A stretch of 64,000 bases of DNA from Streptomyces galbus (GCF_005280195.1 NZ_SZPR01000019.1:1-64000); one strand, 5' to 3'. Counted from the stretch's first letter, positions 33,961 to 42,954 are shown. A program made the numbers and translations. The notes: generated by a model from the sequence alone, not told the origin.

Positions 33961-34887
33961 TCACGTCTCCGTGCGGTACATCAGGTCCGTCTCGTAGGTG
34001 ACGAACCCCAGCCGTTCGTACACGGACACCGCGGCCTTGTTGTCGGCGTCCACGTACAGCATCGCCGTGGGCATCCCCTGGGCCGCCAGGTGCCGCAGAC
34101 CGATGGTGGTGAGGGACTTGCCGAGGCCACCGCCCTGGGCGCCGGGGGCGACGCCGACGACGTAGACCTCGCCGAGCTGTTCCTCCGCGTGGACCTTCGT
34201 CCAGTGGAAGCCGACCAGCTGCTGTCCGCGGAAGGCGAGGAAGAAGCCCGTGGGGTCGAACCACGGCTCGGCCTTGCGGGCGTCGAGGTCCACCTGGGTG
34301 AGGGAGCCCTGCTCGGGGTGGTGGGCGAAGGCGGCGGCGTTGACGGCGAGCCAGGCGGCGTCGTCGGTGCCGGGCACGAAGGCCCGTACGGTGACGCCCT
34401 CGGGCAGCACGGGGTCGGGCAGATCCAGGTCGGTCAAGGAGCGGCGCATCTGGCGCAGTTCGCGGAACAGGGTCAGGCCGAGCACCTGGGCCAGGTGCCG
34501 GGCGGCGGGGTGCCCGCCGTGGGCCCAGACCCGCAGCCGTTTGCCGGATGCGGCGAGCAGCGCGGACCCGAGCGCGCGGCCGTGCCCGTGACCGCGGTGA
34601 CCGGGGTGGACGACGAGTTCGGCGGCCGGTGCCTCGACGGGGTCGGTGTCCTCGAGCTGGGCGTAGCCGACGAGTTCGTCGCCCACGGTGAGCAGCAGGT
34701 GGGACACGCCCGTGCGGGCGCCGCCGCGCAGGTGCAGCCGGCCCTGCTCGGACACCGCCTGCTGGCCGTCCGCGCGGGCGGCCTCGGCGAGCAGGTCGAG
34801 GACGGCGTCGATCTGGTCCGGGGTGAGCGCCGAGGCGGTCTCGATGGATCGGGAGACGGGGAGCCGTGCGGGGTCGTCGCTGGTCAT
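33961..34887 (-). CDS. mshD: Mycothiol synthase MshD
   Basis: A 308-aa acetyltransferase that makes the last step of mycothiol synthesis, acetylating the cysteine amine of Cys-GlcN-Ins. Two GNAT domains lie in tandem. The first has AELVVHPGHRGHGHGRALGSALL and RVWAHGGHPAARHLAQVLG, and the second has GEVYVVGVAPGAQGGGLGKSLTTIGL and MLYVDADNKAAVSVYERLGF. ATG 34887 is preceded by TACCCT and seven bases with no Shine-Dalgarno, suggesting a leaderless message. Confidence 0.95.
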   Translation of the reverse strand: MTSDDPARLPVSRSIETASALTPDQIDAVLDLLAEAARADGQQAVSEQGRLHLRGGARTGVSHLLLTVGDELVGYAQLEDTDPVEAPAAELVVHPGHRGHGHGRALGSALLAASGKRLRVWAHGGHPAARHLAQVLGLTLFRELRQMRRSLTDLDLPDPVLPEGVTVRAFVPGTDDAAWLAVNAAAFAHHPEQGSLTQVDLDARKAEPWFDPTGFFLAFRGQQLVGFHWTKVHAEEQLGEVYVVGVAPGAQGGGLGKSLTTIGLRHLAAQGMPTAMLYVDADNKAAVSVYERLGFVTYETDLMYRTET

Positions 34888-34979
34888 GCGTACGAGGGTA
34901 AGGCTCGCCCCGGCCGAAGTGGCGGCAGCGCCGAGCGGGGCGGGCTCGGCAAAGACGTCGGCAAAGACGTCGGCAAAGG

Positions 34980-35035
34980 GAAACCATGATGTAACCACGA
35001 ACCCCCTGTCGCGCTACGCGCGTTGACTTTAGGCT
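34980..35035 (+). promoter_or_regulatory. Possible promoter region of the secreted nucleotidase
   Basis: Two 11-base units, GAAACCATGAT and GTAACCACGAA (34980-35001), share AACC in register and may be a weak PhoP repeat. TTGACT at 35023 and TAGGCT at 35030 are promoter-like hexamers, though not at a standard mutual spacing. Just before them is a 12-base tandem repeat. The evidence is weak; the region otherwise holds no gene. Confidence 0.3.
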
Positions 35036-35079
35036 GCGCCGGGCGAACCACTCACCACCGTTGAAGCACAGGGGGGCGC

Positions 35080-36882
35080 ATGCCAGCCACTTCCCAGTCG
35101 TATCCGAGCCGCCGACGCCGGACGTACCGCATGCTCGCGGCGGCCGTCACGCTCGCCAGCGCGGGCGCGCTGGCCGCGGCGCTCCCGGCGGACGCGCACG
35201 ACAGCAAGCACTCCCGTCCGCTGCCGAGCCGCTACCAGGACGTGCAGCTGCTGTCCTTCAACGACCTGCACGGCAACCTGGAGCCGCCGTCCGGTTCCTC
35301 CGGCCGGGTCACCGAACTGCAGGCGGACGGCACGACGAAGACGATCGACGCGGGCGGTGTGGAGTACCTCGCCACGCACCTGCGCCAGGCCCGTCAGGGG
35401 CACCCGTACTCCGTCACCGCGGCCGGCGGTGACATGGTCGGCGCCTCGCCGCTGATCTCGGGCCTGTTCCACGACGAGCCCACCATCGAGGCGCTGAACA
35501 AGCTCGACCTGGACGTCACGTCGGTGGGCAACCACGAGTTCGACGAGGGCGCGAAGGAACTGGGCCGGCTGCAGAACGGCGGGTGCCACCCGACCGACGG
35601 CTGCTACACGGACCAGCCGTTCGAGGGCGCGGACTTCCCCTACCTCGCGGCGAACGTGCTGAACGAGAAGACCGGCAAGCCGATCCTGAAGCCCTACTGG
35701 GTCTGGAAGAAGAAGGACGTCAAGATCGGCTTCATCGGGGTGACCCTGGAGGGCACGCCGGGCATCGTCTCCGCGGACGGCGTCAAGGGCCTGGCGTTCA
35801 AGGACGAGGTCGAGACGATCAACAAGTACGCCAAGGTGCTGCAGCGCCAGGGCGTCCAGTCGATCGTGGCGCTCATCCACGAGGGCGGCTTCCCGGCCTC
35901 GGCGTCGTACAACTACGACTGTGACGCGCCGGGTGCGGGCGCCGGGATCTCCGGCCCGATCGTCGACATCGCCAAGAACGTGACGCCCGCGGTGGACGCG
36001 CTGGTCACCGGCCACACCCACAACGCGTACGTGTGCACGATCAACGACCCGGCGGGCCGGCCCCGCATGGTCACCTCGGCGTCGAGCTTCGGCCGCCTGT
36101 ACACGGACACCACGCTGACGTACGACCGGTTCACCGGTGACATCGCGCGCACGGCGGTGAAGTCGGCGAACCGCGTGGTCACCCGGGACGTCCCCAAGGC
36201 GCCCGACATGACCCAGCTCATCAGCAAGTGGAACACGCTGGCCGCGCCGATCGGCAACCGTCCCATCGGCTACATCGCGGCCGACGTCCCCAACACGGGC
36301 ACCGAGTCCCCGATGGGCGACCTGATCGCCGACGCCCAGCTCGCCTACGGCAAGCAGCTCGACCCGGAGACCGACCTGGCGCTGATGAACCCGGGCGGGG
36401 TGCGCGCGGGCCTGACCTACGCGGCCAAGGCCGGTGAGGGCGACGGCGTGGTGACGTACGCGGAGGGCTTCACGGTGCAGCCGTTCGCCAACACGGTGAA
36501 CCTGCAGGACTTCACGGGCGCCCAGGTGATCCAGGCCCTCAAGGAGCAGGTGAGCGGCTCGAACGCGGCGGCGCCGAAGATCCTGCAGCCGTCGTCGGGC
36601 TTGACCTACACCCTGGACCTGACCAAGTCGGGTGCGGACCGCGTGGTCACGGACTCGATCCGGCTGAACGGCGCCCCGATCGACCCGGCGGCCACCTACC
36701 GGGTCGCGACGAACAGCTTCCTGGCGGGCGGCGGTGACGGCTTCACCACGCTGGGTCTGGGCACCAACGACCTGGTCGGCACCGACGACCTGACGGCGCT
36801 GGCGCAGTACCTGACGGCCGGTTCCTCGCCCACCAGCCCGATCGCCCCGCCGGTCCCGAACCGGATCACGATCGTGAAGTAG
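35080..36882 (+). CDS. Secreted 5'-nucleotidase / 2',3'-cyclic phosphodiesterase
   Basis: A 600-aa exported enzyme of the UshA/YfkN class that releases phosphate from nucleotides outside the cell. The signal peptide carries SRRRRTYRML and ends near ALPADAH. The metallophosphatase core has LSFNDLHGNLE, AAGGDMVGASPLIS, SVGNHEFDEG, ALIHEGG and VTGHTHNAY, which supply all metal ligands. The C-terminal nucleotide-binding domain includes ADAQLAYGKQL, DLALMNPGGVRAGL and GGDGFTTLG. No wall-sorting signal follows. Placed with phosphate genes, it is a plausible PhoP target. GGGGGG precedes the ATG. Confidence 0.95.
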   Translation: MPATSQSYPSRRRRTYRMLAAAVTLASAGALAAALPADAHDSKHSRPLPSRYQDVQLLSFNDLHGNLEPPSGSSGRVTELQADGTTKTIDAGGVEYLATHLRQARQGHPYSVTAAGGDMVGASPLISGLFHDEPTIEALNKLDLDVTSVGNHEFDEGAKELGRLQNGGCHPTDGCYTDQPFEGADFPYLAANVLNEKTGKPILKPYWVWKKKDVKIGFIGVTLEGTPGIVSADGVKGLAFKDEVETINKYAKVLQRQGVQSIVALIHEGGFPASASYNYDCDAPGAGAGISGPIVDIAKNVTPAVDALVTGHTHNAYVCTINDPAGRPRMVTSASSFGRLYTDTTLTYDRFTGDIARTAVKSANRVVTRDVPKAPDMTQLISKWNTLAAPIGNRPIGYIAADVPNTGTESPMGDLIADAQLAYGKQLDPETDLALMNPGGVRAGLTYAAKAGEGDGVVTYAEGFTVQPFANTVNLQDFTGAQVIQALKEQVSGSNAAAPKILQPSSGLTYTLDLTKSGADRVVTDSIRLNGAPIDPAATYRVATNSFLAGGGDGFTTLGLGTNDLVGTDDLTALAQYLTAGSSPTSPIAPPVPNRITIVK

Positions 36883-36896
36883 GCCCCGGCCGCAGA

Positions 36897-36933
36897 GGGC
36901 CCCGTGCGTACGCGTGTCGTACGCATGGGGCCC
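36897..36933 (+). terminator. Terminator after the nucleotidase gene
   Basis: GGGCCCCGTGCGTAC and GTACGCATGGGGCCC pair over 15 bp with one mismatch around a 7-base loop, starting 14 bases after the stop and followed by TT. It separates the nucleotidase from the converging membrane-protein gene. Confidence 0.82.
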
Positions 36934-36952
36934 TTGTGCGTACCGGCCCGCC

Positions 36953-37747
36953 TCAGGCCCGCCGCGCCCTCCGCCACATCCCCTCGCCCACGCGGTCCCA
37001 GGCGAGGAAGGCCGGCGGGAGGGCCGCCAGCGGGGCGCACAGCACCAGGGCGTAGGCGTGGGCGGGGTGGTCGGTGAAGAGGAGGGCGGTGTCCAGGACG
37101 AAGGCCGCCGCCGTCAGGACCAGGACGGTGATGACGGCGCGGTGCCAGGCCGTGCGCCGGCGGGCGGCGCGGGCGATACGGGTCTCCAGGTCCGGACGGG
37201 GCGACCAGGAGTAGAGGCCCAGGCGGGTGGCCGTGGCCCGGAGGTGGGCGATGTCGGCCGCGGGGTCCGGGAGTTGCTGCTCGTCGAGGTGGGGGAGGCG
37301 GACCCGGCGGCCGCCGGTGTCGTAGAGGTAGGCCGGCCAGCGGACGGCGGTGGTGCCCTGGGGCCGCTTGCCGGGTTCGAGACGGATGTCGTAGACCTCG
37401 TGCCAGGCGCGCACGCGGGTGCGCAGGGGGCCGCGGGCGGTGATGCCGGCGCAGGTGACCAGGGTGCGGGCCCGCCACAGCTCGAGGCCGTGCAGGACGA
37501 GCGTGACGGACCAGGCCGCGATCGCCGCGGCGGCCCAGCCGGTCGGCCCCGACGCGCTCGCGTTGAGCAGCGCGCTCGCGACCATCAGTGCTCCCGAGAC
37601 CATCAGCAGGACGGTCTGCGCGGGTATCGGGCGCACCTTCCGGTACTCGCGCCGCAGTGCGTCGTGAGGGCCTTGCGAGTCCTCCGGTCCTTCCGGGTCT
37701 TCAGGTTCCTCCGGTCTTTCCGGCTCGTCCTGTCCGTCCGCGTTCAT
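36953..37747 (-). CDS. PH-like membrane protein, unknown function
   Basis: A 264-aa membrane protein with an acidic Pro/Glu-rich start (DEPERPEEPEDPEGPEDSQG), two close helices (about residues 38-80), a soluble middle with strands TLVTCAGITARGPLRTRV and AWHEVYDIRLEPG, and two more helices near the C-terminus. The middle part, starting with a helix pair and reading ITARGPLRTRVRAWHEVYDI, resembles bacterial PH-like domains that follow membrane helices. No enzymatic residues are evident. It lies just downstream of a two-component system, with about 105 bases between. Confidence 0.7.
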   Translation of the reverse strand: MNADGQDEPERPEEPEDPEGPEDSQGPHDALRREYRKVRPIPAQTVLLMVSGALMVASALLNASASGPTGWAAAAIAAWSVTLVLHGLELWRARTLVTCAGITARGPLRTRVRAWHEVYDIRLEPGKRPQGTTAVRWPAYLYDTGGRRVRLPHLDEQQLPDPAADIAHLRATATRLGLYSWSPRPDLETRIARAARRRTAWHRAVITVLVLTAAAFVLDTALLFTDHPAHAYALVLCAPLAALPPAFLAWDRVGEGMWRRARRA

Positions 37748-37852
37748 CGGCGCGTCCCCTCCCCGCCCCGGCGGCACCTCCGCCCGGGCGGGGAGATCGT
37801 ACGGCTGGGTCCCCGGGCGGCCGCTCCCCCGGGCGGTCGGCGCGTCACGGGG

Positions 37853-39340
37853 TCACGGCGGTGAAGTCCCCGGCGTACCCGCGATGCCCGGCATCTCCGG
37901 CGGCGGCGTCGGCGCACCCGGCAGCCGTACGGTCGCCACCGTGCCGCCGCCCTCCGCGCGGGCCAGCGTCACCTGGCCGCCGGACTGCTGCACCGTCCGG
38001 GCCACGATGGACAGGCCGAGGCCGGAGCCCGGCAGTGCCCGGGCGCTCGGGGAGCGCCAGAACCGGTCGAAGACGTGCGGGAGTTCGTCCTCGGCGATAC
38101 CGGGACCGTGGTCGCGCACGGTCAGCACGCCGTCGGCCAGCCGCACCTCCACGGTGCCGCCCTCGGGGCTGAACTTCACCGCGTTGTCCAGGACGTTGAC
38201 CACGGCCCGCTCCAGCGCGGCCGGTTCGGCGCGGGTGTACCAGGGCTCCAGCGACGCGGTGATGGTCAGCTCCGGGCCGCGCAGCCGCGCCCGGCGCAGG
38301 GCCGACTCCACGGTGTCCTCCAGCGACACGACCTGCACCCGCTCCCCGCGCTGGCGCTCCGAGCGGGACAGCTCCTGCAGGTCCCCTATCAGCGCGGCCA
38401 GTTCGGTCATCTGCGCCTTCACCGACGCGAGCAGCGCCTTGCGGTCGGCCTCCGGCAGGGGGCGGCCGGTCTCCTCGCTGCGGGTGAGGAGCTCGATGTT
38501 GGTGCGCAGCGAGGTGAGCGGCGTGCGCAGTTCGTGCCCGGCGTCCGCGATGAGCTGCTGCTGCAGCTCGTGGGAGTCGGCGAGGGAACTCGTCATGGAG
38601 TTGAACGACCGCGACAGGCGGGCGATCTCGTCCTCGGCGTCGTCCTCGACGGGGATGCGGACGCTGAGGTCCTCGGTCCGGGCGATGTGCTCGACGGCCT
38701 CGGTCAGCTTGTCCACGGGCCGCAGCCCGGCGCGCGCGACGGCGAGCCCGGCCACACCGGCACCGATGACGCCGACGCCGGAGACCAGCAGGAGGATCAG
38801 CGCCAGGTCGTTGAGGGTGTTCTGGGTGTTCTTCAGGGGGAGCGCGATCAGCAGGGCGGCGGCGGTGGTGGTGCCCGTGGCCGGGTCGCTGATGGTGTAG
38901 CCGGGCACCGCGAGGACGCGCACGTCGTTGCCGCTGGTGTCGGTGCTGTTGTGGTAGACGCCTTCTCCGGGCGTCCCGTTCTTGACCAGGTCCTTGTCGG
39001 CCCGGGTGACCTTGACCGTGCCGGCGGTGAACGGCAGCACGCAGACCTGGCCGTTCTCCGTGAGGACCTGGTAGTAGACGCTGCGGGGAGCCGCGCTGCC
39101 GGACTCCTGCGCCGGCCGCTGGCTGCACTTGTTCACCGCGTCCTCGGCCTGCCGCTGCAGCGCCGGCGCGTCGTACTGCTTGCGCAGGTCGTTGTCGACC
39201 TGGTCGATCAGCTTCCCCTGCACGATGAACCAGCACGTCACCGACACCGCCGCCACCGCGAACGCCACCGCCGCCGCGACCAGCAGGGACAGCCGGGCCC
39301 GGATCGGGAGCGTGCGGAAGCGGCGGACGAGCCGGTTCAC
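37853..39340 (-). CDS. Sensor histidine kinase
   Basis: A 495-aa membrane kinase. Helix one is at about residues 18-40 and helix two near 165-190, framing an exported sensor domain with two Cys (NKCSQRP and GQVCVLPF). A HAMP segment (ARAGLRPVDKLTEAVEHIAR) leads to HisKA with the phospho-accepting His in DAGHELRTPL. The ATPase domain has N-box VVNVLDNAVKFS, G1 VRDHGPGIAEDE, the F-box HVFDRFWR and G2 GSGLGLSIV. GTG 39340 overlaps the regulator's stop as GTGA. Its signal is unknown. Confidence 0.95.
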   Translation of the reverse strand: MNRLVRRFRTLPIRARLSLLVAAAVAFAVAAVSVTCWFIVQGKLIDQVDNDLRKQYDAPALQRQAEDAVNKCSQRPAQESGSAAPRSVYYQVLTENGQVCVLPFTAGTVKVTRADKDLVKNGTPGEGVYHNSTDTSGNDVRVLAVPGYTISDPATGTTTAAALLIALPLKNTQNTLNDLALILLLVSGVGVIGAGVAGLAVARAGLRPVDKLTEAVEHIARTEDLSVRIPVEDDAEDEIARLSRSFNSMTSSLADSHELQQQLIADAGHELRTPLTSLRTNIELLTRSEETGRPLPEADRKALLASVKAQMTELAALIGDLQELSRSERQRGERVQVVSLEDTVESALRRARLRGPELTITASLEPWYTRAEPAALERAVVNVLDNAVKFSPEGGTVEVRLADGVLTVRDHGPGIAEDELPHVFDRFWRSPSARALPGSGLGLSIVARTVQQSGGQVTLARAEGGGTVATVRLPGAPTPPPEMPGIAGTPGTSPP

Positions 39341-40071
39341 TCGGCGCCGCCCTGCCGCAGCACGTAGCCGACGCCGCGCACGGTGTGGACGAGGCGCGGC
39401 TCGCCGCCTGCCTCGGTCTTGCGCCGCAGGTACATCACATAGACGTCCAGCGAGTTCGACGACGGCTCGAAGTCGAAGCCCCACACGGCCTTCAGGATCT
39501 GCTCCCGGGTGAGCACCTGGCGCGGGTGCGCCATGAACATCTCCAGCAGGGTGAACTCCGTCCGGGTCAGCTCCACCGGCCGCCCGCCGCGCGTGACCTC
39601 CCGGGTCGCGAGGTCCATGCGCAGGTCGGCGAAGGTGAGCGCCTCGTCCTCCTGGGCCTGGGCGGACACGGCGGCGGCGTAGGAGCTGCGCCGCAGCAGG
39701 GCCCGGATGCGGGCGAACAGCTCGTCCAGCTCGAACGGCTTGACCAGGTAGTCGTCGGCCCCGGCGTCCAGCCCGGTGACCCGGTCGCCGACGGTGTCGC
39801 GGGCGGTGAGCATGAGGATGGGCGTGGTGTCGCCGGCGCCCCGGATGCGGCGGGCCGCGGTCAGGCCGTCCATGCGGGGCATCTGGATGTCGAGGACGAG
39901 GAGGTCGGGCCGGTACCGGGTCGCCTTCTCCAGGGCGTCCGCGCCGTCGACGGCGACCTCGGTGTCGTAGCCCTCGAAGGCGAGGCTGCGCTGCAGTGCT
40001 TCGCGCACCGCCGGCTCGTCGTCGACGATCAGGATGCGCTGGGTGTCACGGTCGCCTTCGGCGGGGCTCAT
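39337..40071 (-). CDS. OmpR-family response regulator
   Basis: A 244-aa DNA-binding regulator. The receiver domain has the acidic pair in ILIVDDEPAV, the phospho-acceptor Asp in LLVLDIQMPRMDG, Thr in MLTARD and Lys in YLVKPFE. The winged-helix domain ends in LDVYVMYLRRKTE and VRGVGYVLR. It is coupled to the kinase gene. The protein starts MSPAEGDRDTQR at ATG 40071 with GAGGA about 10 bases upstream; the open frame further upstream is Pro/Ala/Arg-rich and not coding. Confidence 0.95.
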   Translation of the reverse strand: MSPAEGDRDTQRILIVDDEPAVREALQRSLAFEGYDTEVAVDGADALEKATRYRPDLLVLDIQMPRMDGLTAARRIRGAGDTTPILMLTARDTVGDRVTGLDAGADDYLVKPFELDELFARIRALLRRSSYAAAVSAQAQEDEALTFADLRMDLATREVTRGGRPVELTRTEFTLLEMFMAHPRQVLTREQILKAVWGFDFEPSSNSLDVYVMYLRRKTEAGGEPRLVHTVRGVGYVLRQGGAE

Positions 40072-40198
40072 GGGCGTGGGTTCCTCGGGTACGGATGCGG
40101 ATGCGGGAACGACGATGTGCTGACGGACACGGACGGGCCCTCTCAGCGTCGCACGAATCCCGGCCGACTCGAGGAGGCCCTCGGGGGCAAAGCCGGCG

Positions 40199-40447
40199 TC
40201 AGGCGGCCCGGCGGGCCGGGCGGGTGCGGCGGCGGGCCCCGCGGGACGCAGCGGTACGGGGCGCATCGGTACGGGAGGCACCGGTGCGGGTCGGAGCCGT
40301 GCGGCGGGCGGCGTCCGGTGCGGGGGTGGCGCCGGCCACTTCCGCGGCCCGCGTCACCGGGCCGTGCAGCGCGTACGCCACCCCCAGTGCCAGGGCGAGG
40401 TCGGCGGCACCCGCGCCCGGTGCCGCGTGGGACACCTGCTGGATCAT
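40199..40447 (-). CDS. Small protein of unknown function
   Basis: An 82-aa reading frame with a strong ribosome site, AGGGAGGACGTC, directly before its ATG. The first 40 residues (MIQQVSHAAPGAGAADLALA, then GVAYALHGPVTRAAEVAGA) form a plausible hydrophobic helix, and the remainder is Arg, Thr and Ala rich and could be disordered. Its ribosome site touches the end of the inverted-repeat element, so its promoter may come from that element. It could be a leftover of a longer gene; no family is recognised. Confidence 0.4.
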   Translation of the reverse strand: MIQQVSHAAPGAGAADLALALGVAYALHGPVTRAAEVAGATPAPDAARRTAPTRTGASRTDAPRTAASRGARRRTRPARRAA

Positions 40448-40457
40448 GACGTCCTCC

Positions 40458-40683
40458 CTAGGGCCTGTCGTTTGGATCATCCCGGCGTCGCGGGGTCTGG
40501 CACGCGCATCTGCGGCGTTGTCGTCGGTTGTCGACTCCCCCACGCTCGGCCGAGCTCGCGCGGGGGGACCCCCACCGCGTCGCCGCCCTCCTCCGCCTTG
40601 CAGCTGCACGCACCAGACCCCGCTCGGGTCGGCGACAAGGCGTCGCAGGTCCAGGCCGGGCTGATCCAAACGACAGGCCCTAG
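40458..40683. mobile_element. MITE-like element with 22-bp inverted ends
   Basis: A 226-base element bounded by perfect 22-bp inverted repeats: the left end begins CTAGGGCCTGTCGTTTGG and the right end is its complement. I recall this end sequence as common in Streptomyces genomes. The outer CTAG on both sides could be a duplicated palindromic target. No transposase is encoded, so it would need a helper. The right CTAG supplies the stop codon of the HtrA-like protease; the left end touches the ribosome site of the small gene. Interior is typical high-GC sequence without a credible gene. Confidence 0.82.
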
Positions 40684-41777
40684 TCGTCCGCGCCGCCGGC
40701 CCGCAGCGTGGCCAGGTCGGACTTCACGGTGTTGATCGGGATGGCGAAGCCCAGGCCGATGCTTCCCGCGTCCGAGGAGGACGAGGAACTCGCCGAGTAC
40801 ATCGCGGAGTTGATGCCGATGATGTTGCCGCCGGCGTCGATCAGCGCGCCCCCGGAGTTGCCAGGGTTGAGCGAGGCGTCGGTCTGGATCGCCTTGTAGG
40901 TCGTGGTGGAGGAGCCGGTGTCGCCGTTGAACTGCCGGCCGCCGAACTCGAACGGCCAGCCGCCGTCCTGCTGCTGTTGCTGCTGGCCCTCTTCGGTGGA
41001 GACGGTGACGTCCCGGTCGAGGGCGGAGACGATGCCGCTGGTGACGGTGCCGCTGAGGCCCTCGGGGGAGCCGATCGCGACGACCGTGTCGCCGACCCGC
41101 ACGCCGGCCGAGTTGCCGAGCGTGGCCGCCTTCAGCCCGGTGGCTCCCTGCACCTTGAGCAGCGCGAGGTCCTTCTTGCTGTCGGTGCCCACGACCTGCG
41201 CGGTGTAGGTCTTGCCGGTGCTGGTCGTCACCTTGACCGAGGAGGCACCGGCCACGACGTGGTTGTTGGTGACGACCTCGCCGCCGCTGGTGATGATCAC
41301 GCCGGAGCCGGTGGACCGGCCGGAGTTCGACGTCGCCTGGATCTCGACGACGCTCGGGCTGACGGCGGCGGCGATCGCGGCGACGCTGCCGGTCTTGCCG
41401 GTCGGCACCACGCTGGTGGTGGTCGAGGACGAGACGGCCTCGTTCTTGCCGGTGAGCTCCTGGATGCCGTAGGCGGTGCCGCCGCCGATGGCCGCGGCCA
41501 CGATCGCGACGGCGGCCAGCAGCCCGAGCGGGCCGCGGGAGCGCCGCCGGCGGGCGTGCGGCGCGGGCTCGGCCGCGGCGGGGGTGAGGAGAGCGGTTCC
41601 GCCGCCGTCGCCGTCCCCGGCGCCCTGCGCCGGGCCGGGCCGGTACGCCGGCGGGGGCGGCCACTCGGGGTCGACCGGCGAGGGGGCGGCGGGGGTGGAG
41701 GCGTGCTGCTGGGCGCCCTGGTGAGGGTAGGGGTACGCGCTGTCGTACTCGCCTTCGCGGCGGAAGCTCTCGGTCAT
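40680..41777 (-). CDS. HtrA/DegP-like membrane serine protease, no PDZ
   Basis: A 365-aa protease anchored by one helix (about residues 84-103) after a long Pro/Gln/Tyr-rich cytosolic tail; the protease domain is exported. The triad is His in VTNNHVV, Asp in SKKDLALLKV and Ser in LNPGNSGGALID, with the loop SPEGLSGTVTSGIVSAL. A Gln run (EEGQQQQQQDGG) sits in a surface loop. HtrA proteins normally carry a PDZ domain after FAIPINTVK, but this one ends 13 residues later, exactly at the edge of the inverted-repeat element. It is likely a quality-control protease. Confidence 0.93.
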   Translation of the reverse strand: MTESFRREGEYDSAYPYPHQGAQQHASTPAAPSPVDPEWPPPPAYRPGPAQGAGDGDGGGTALLTPAAAEPAPHARRRRSRGPLGLLAAVAIVAAAIGGGTAYGIQELTGKNEAVSSSTTTSVVPTGKTGSVAAIAAAVSPSVVEIQATSNSGRSTGSGVIITSGGEVVTNNHVVAGASSVKVTTSTGKTYTAQVVGTDSKKDLALLKVQGATGLKAATLGNSAGVRVGDTVVAIGSPEGLSGTVTSGIVSALDRDVTVSTEEGQQQQQQDGGWPFEFGGRQFNGDTGSSTTTYKAIQTDASLNPGNSGGALIDAGGNIIGINSAMYSASSSSSSDAGSIGLGFAIPINTVKSDLATLRAGGADD

Positions 41778-41931
41778 GTCACCGAGCTTGCCGCCCGACC
41801 ATGAGAGCTCCCTGAGTGCTCCCTGAGAAGCCCGGCAGAAGCGTGTTCGCCCGGTATAAGGGCCGTGCAGCGCGCTCGCGCGGGTCGTTCAGGAAGCTCT
41901 CAGGAAAGCCGCCCGGGGTCTCACGCCGGCC

Positions 41932-42954
41932 TCACGCGCAGCCGCAGGACCGCCGTACCACCAGCCGCGACGGGAACACCTTCAGCCGCTCCCGCCGCGA
42001 GCCCGCGATCCGCAGCCCGTCGTCGAGGACCAGGTCGACCGCCGCGCGGGCCATCGCCGAGCGGTCCGAGGCGACCGTCGTCAGCGGCGGGTCCGCGAGG
42101 GCCGCCTCCTTGATGTCGTCGAAACCGGCCACGCCCAGCTCGCCGGGCACGTCGATGCGCAGCTCGCGGGCGGCCCGCAGCAGGCCGATGGCCTGGTCGT
42201 CGGTGGAGCAGAAGACCGCGGGCGGCCGCCGGGGCCCGGAGAGGATGTCGAGCGCCACGCGGTAGGCGTCGTAGCGGTTGTACGGCGCCTCGAAGACGCG
42301 GCCCTCGGTGGACAGGCCGGCCTCCTCCATGGCGCGCTTCCAGCCCTCGACGTGGTCGGAGACCGGGTCGCCCACGGCCGGCGTCTCGGCGGTGCCGCCC
42401 ATGCAGGCGACGTAGTCGTAGCCGTGCTCCAGCAGGTGCCGGACGGCCATCTGGGCGCCGTTTACGTCGTCGAGGACGACCGCCACGTCGTCGATGGCCT
42501 CGGGCCGCTCGTGCAGCAGCACCACGCGCGCGTCCCAGGCGTCGATCTCGGCGGCGGCGGAGTCGTTCAGCGCGTGGGAGACGAGGATCAGGCCCGAGAC
42601 GCGCATCCCGAGGAACGCCCGCAGGTAGTGGACCTCGCGCTCGCCGATGTAGTCGGAGTTGCCGACCAGGACCATCTTCCCGCGCTCGGAGGCGGCCTGC
42701 TCGACCGCGTGCGCCATCTCCGCGAAGAACGGCTGGCGGGCGTCCGGGACGATCAGGCCTATGAGGTCGGTGCGCCGCGACGCCATGGCCTGGGCGACCC
42801 GGTCGGGCCGGTACCCCAGCTCCTTGATGGCGGCGAGGACACGCTCGCGCGTGGCCGGGGCGACCGGCCGGGGTCCGTTGTTGATGACGTAGCTCACGAC
42901 GGCGGTCGAAGTCCCCGCCAGCCGCGCCACGTCGTCCCGAGTCACCTTGGCCAC
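41932..42954 (-). CDS. LacI-family transcriptional regulator
   Basis: A 340-aa repressor with an N-terminal helix-turn-helix (VTRDDVARLAGTSTAVVSYV, then hinge helix RVAQAMASRRTD) and a periplasmic-binding-like effector domain (IGLIVPDARQPFFAEM, VFCSTDDQAIGLLRAARELRI, GVAGFDDIKEA). It ends in RSCGCA, a Cys pair often seen at the end of this family. TAGACT lies 6 bases before the GTG and no ribosome site is seen, so the message is probably leaderless. No sugar-transport genes are adjacent, so its effector is unknown. Confidence 0.93.
   Translation of the reverse strand: MAKVTRDDVARLAGTSTAVVSYVINNGPRPVAPATRERVLAAIKELGYRPDRVAQAMASRRTDLIGLIVPDARQPFFAEMAHAVEQAASERGKMVLVGNSDYIGEREVHYLRAFLGMRVSGLILVSHALNDSAAAEIDAWDARVVLLHERPEAIDDVAVVLDDVNGAQMAVRHLLEHGYDYVACMGGTAETPAVGDPVSDHVEGWKRAMEEAGLSTEGRVFEAPYNRYDAYRVALDILSGPRRPPAVFCSTDDQAIGLLRAARELRIDVPGELGVAGFDDIKEAALADPPLTTVASDRSAMARAAVDLVLDDGLRIAGSRRERLKVFPSRLVVRRSCGCA

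Noticed and set aside
40477..41664. Long minus-strand frame crossing the inverted-repeat element
   Set aside because: It reads the protease gene in the wrong frame, giving Arg/Gly/Pro-rich sequence without domains.
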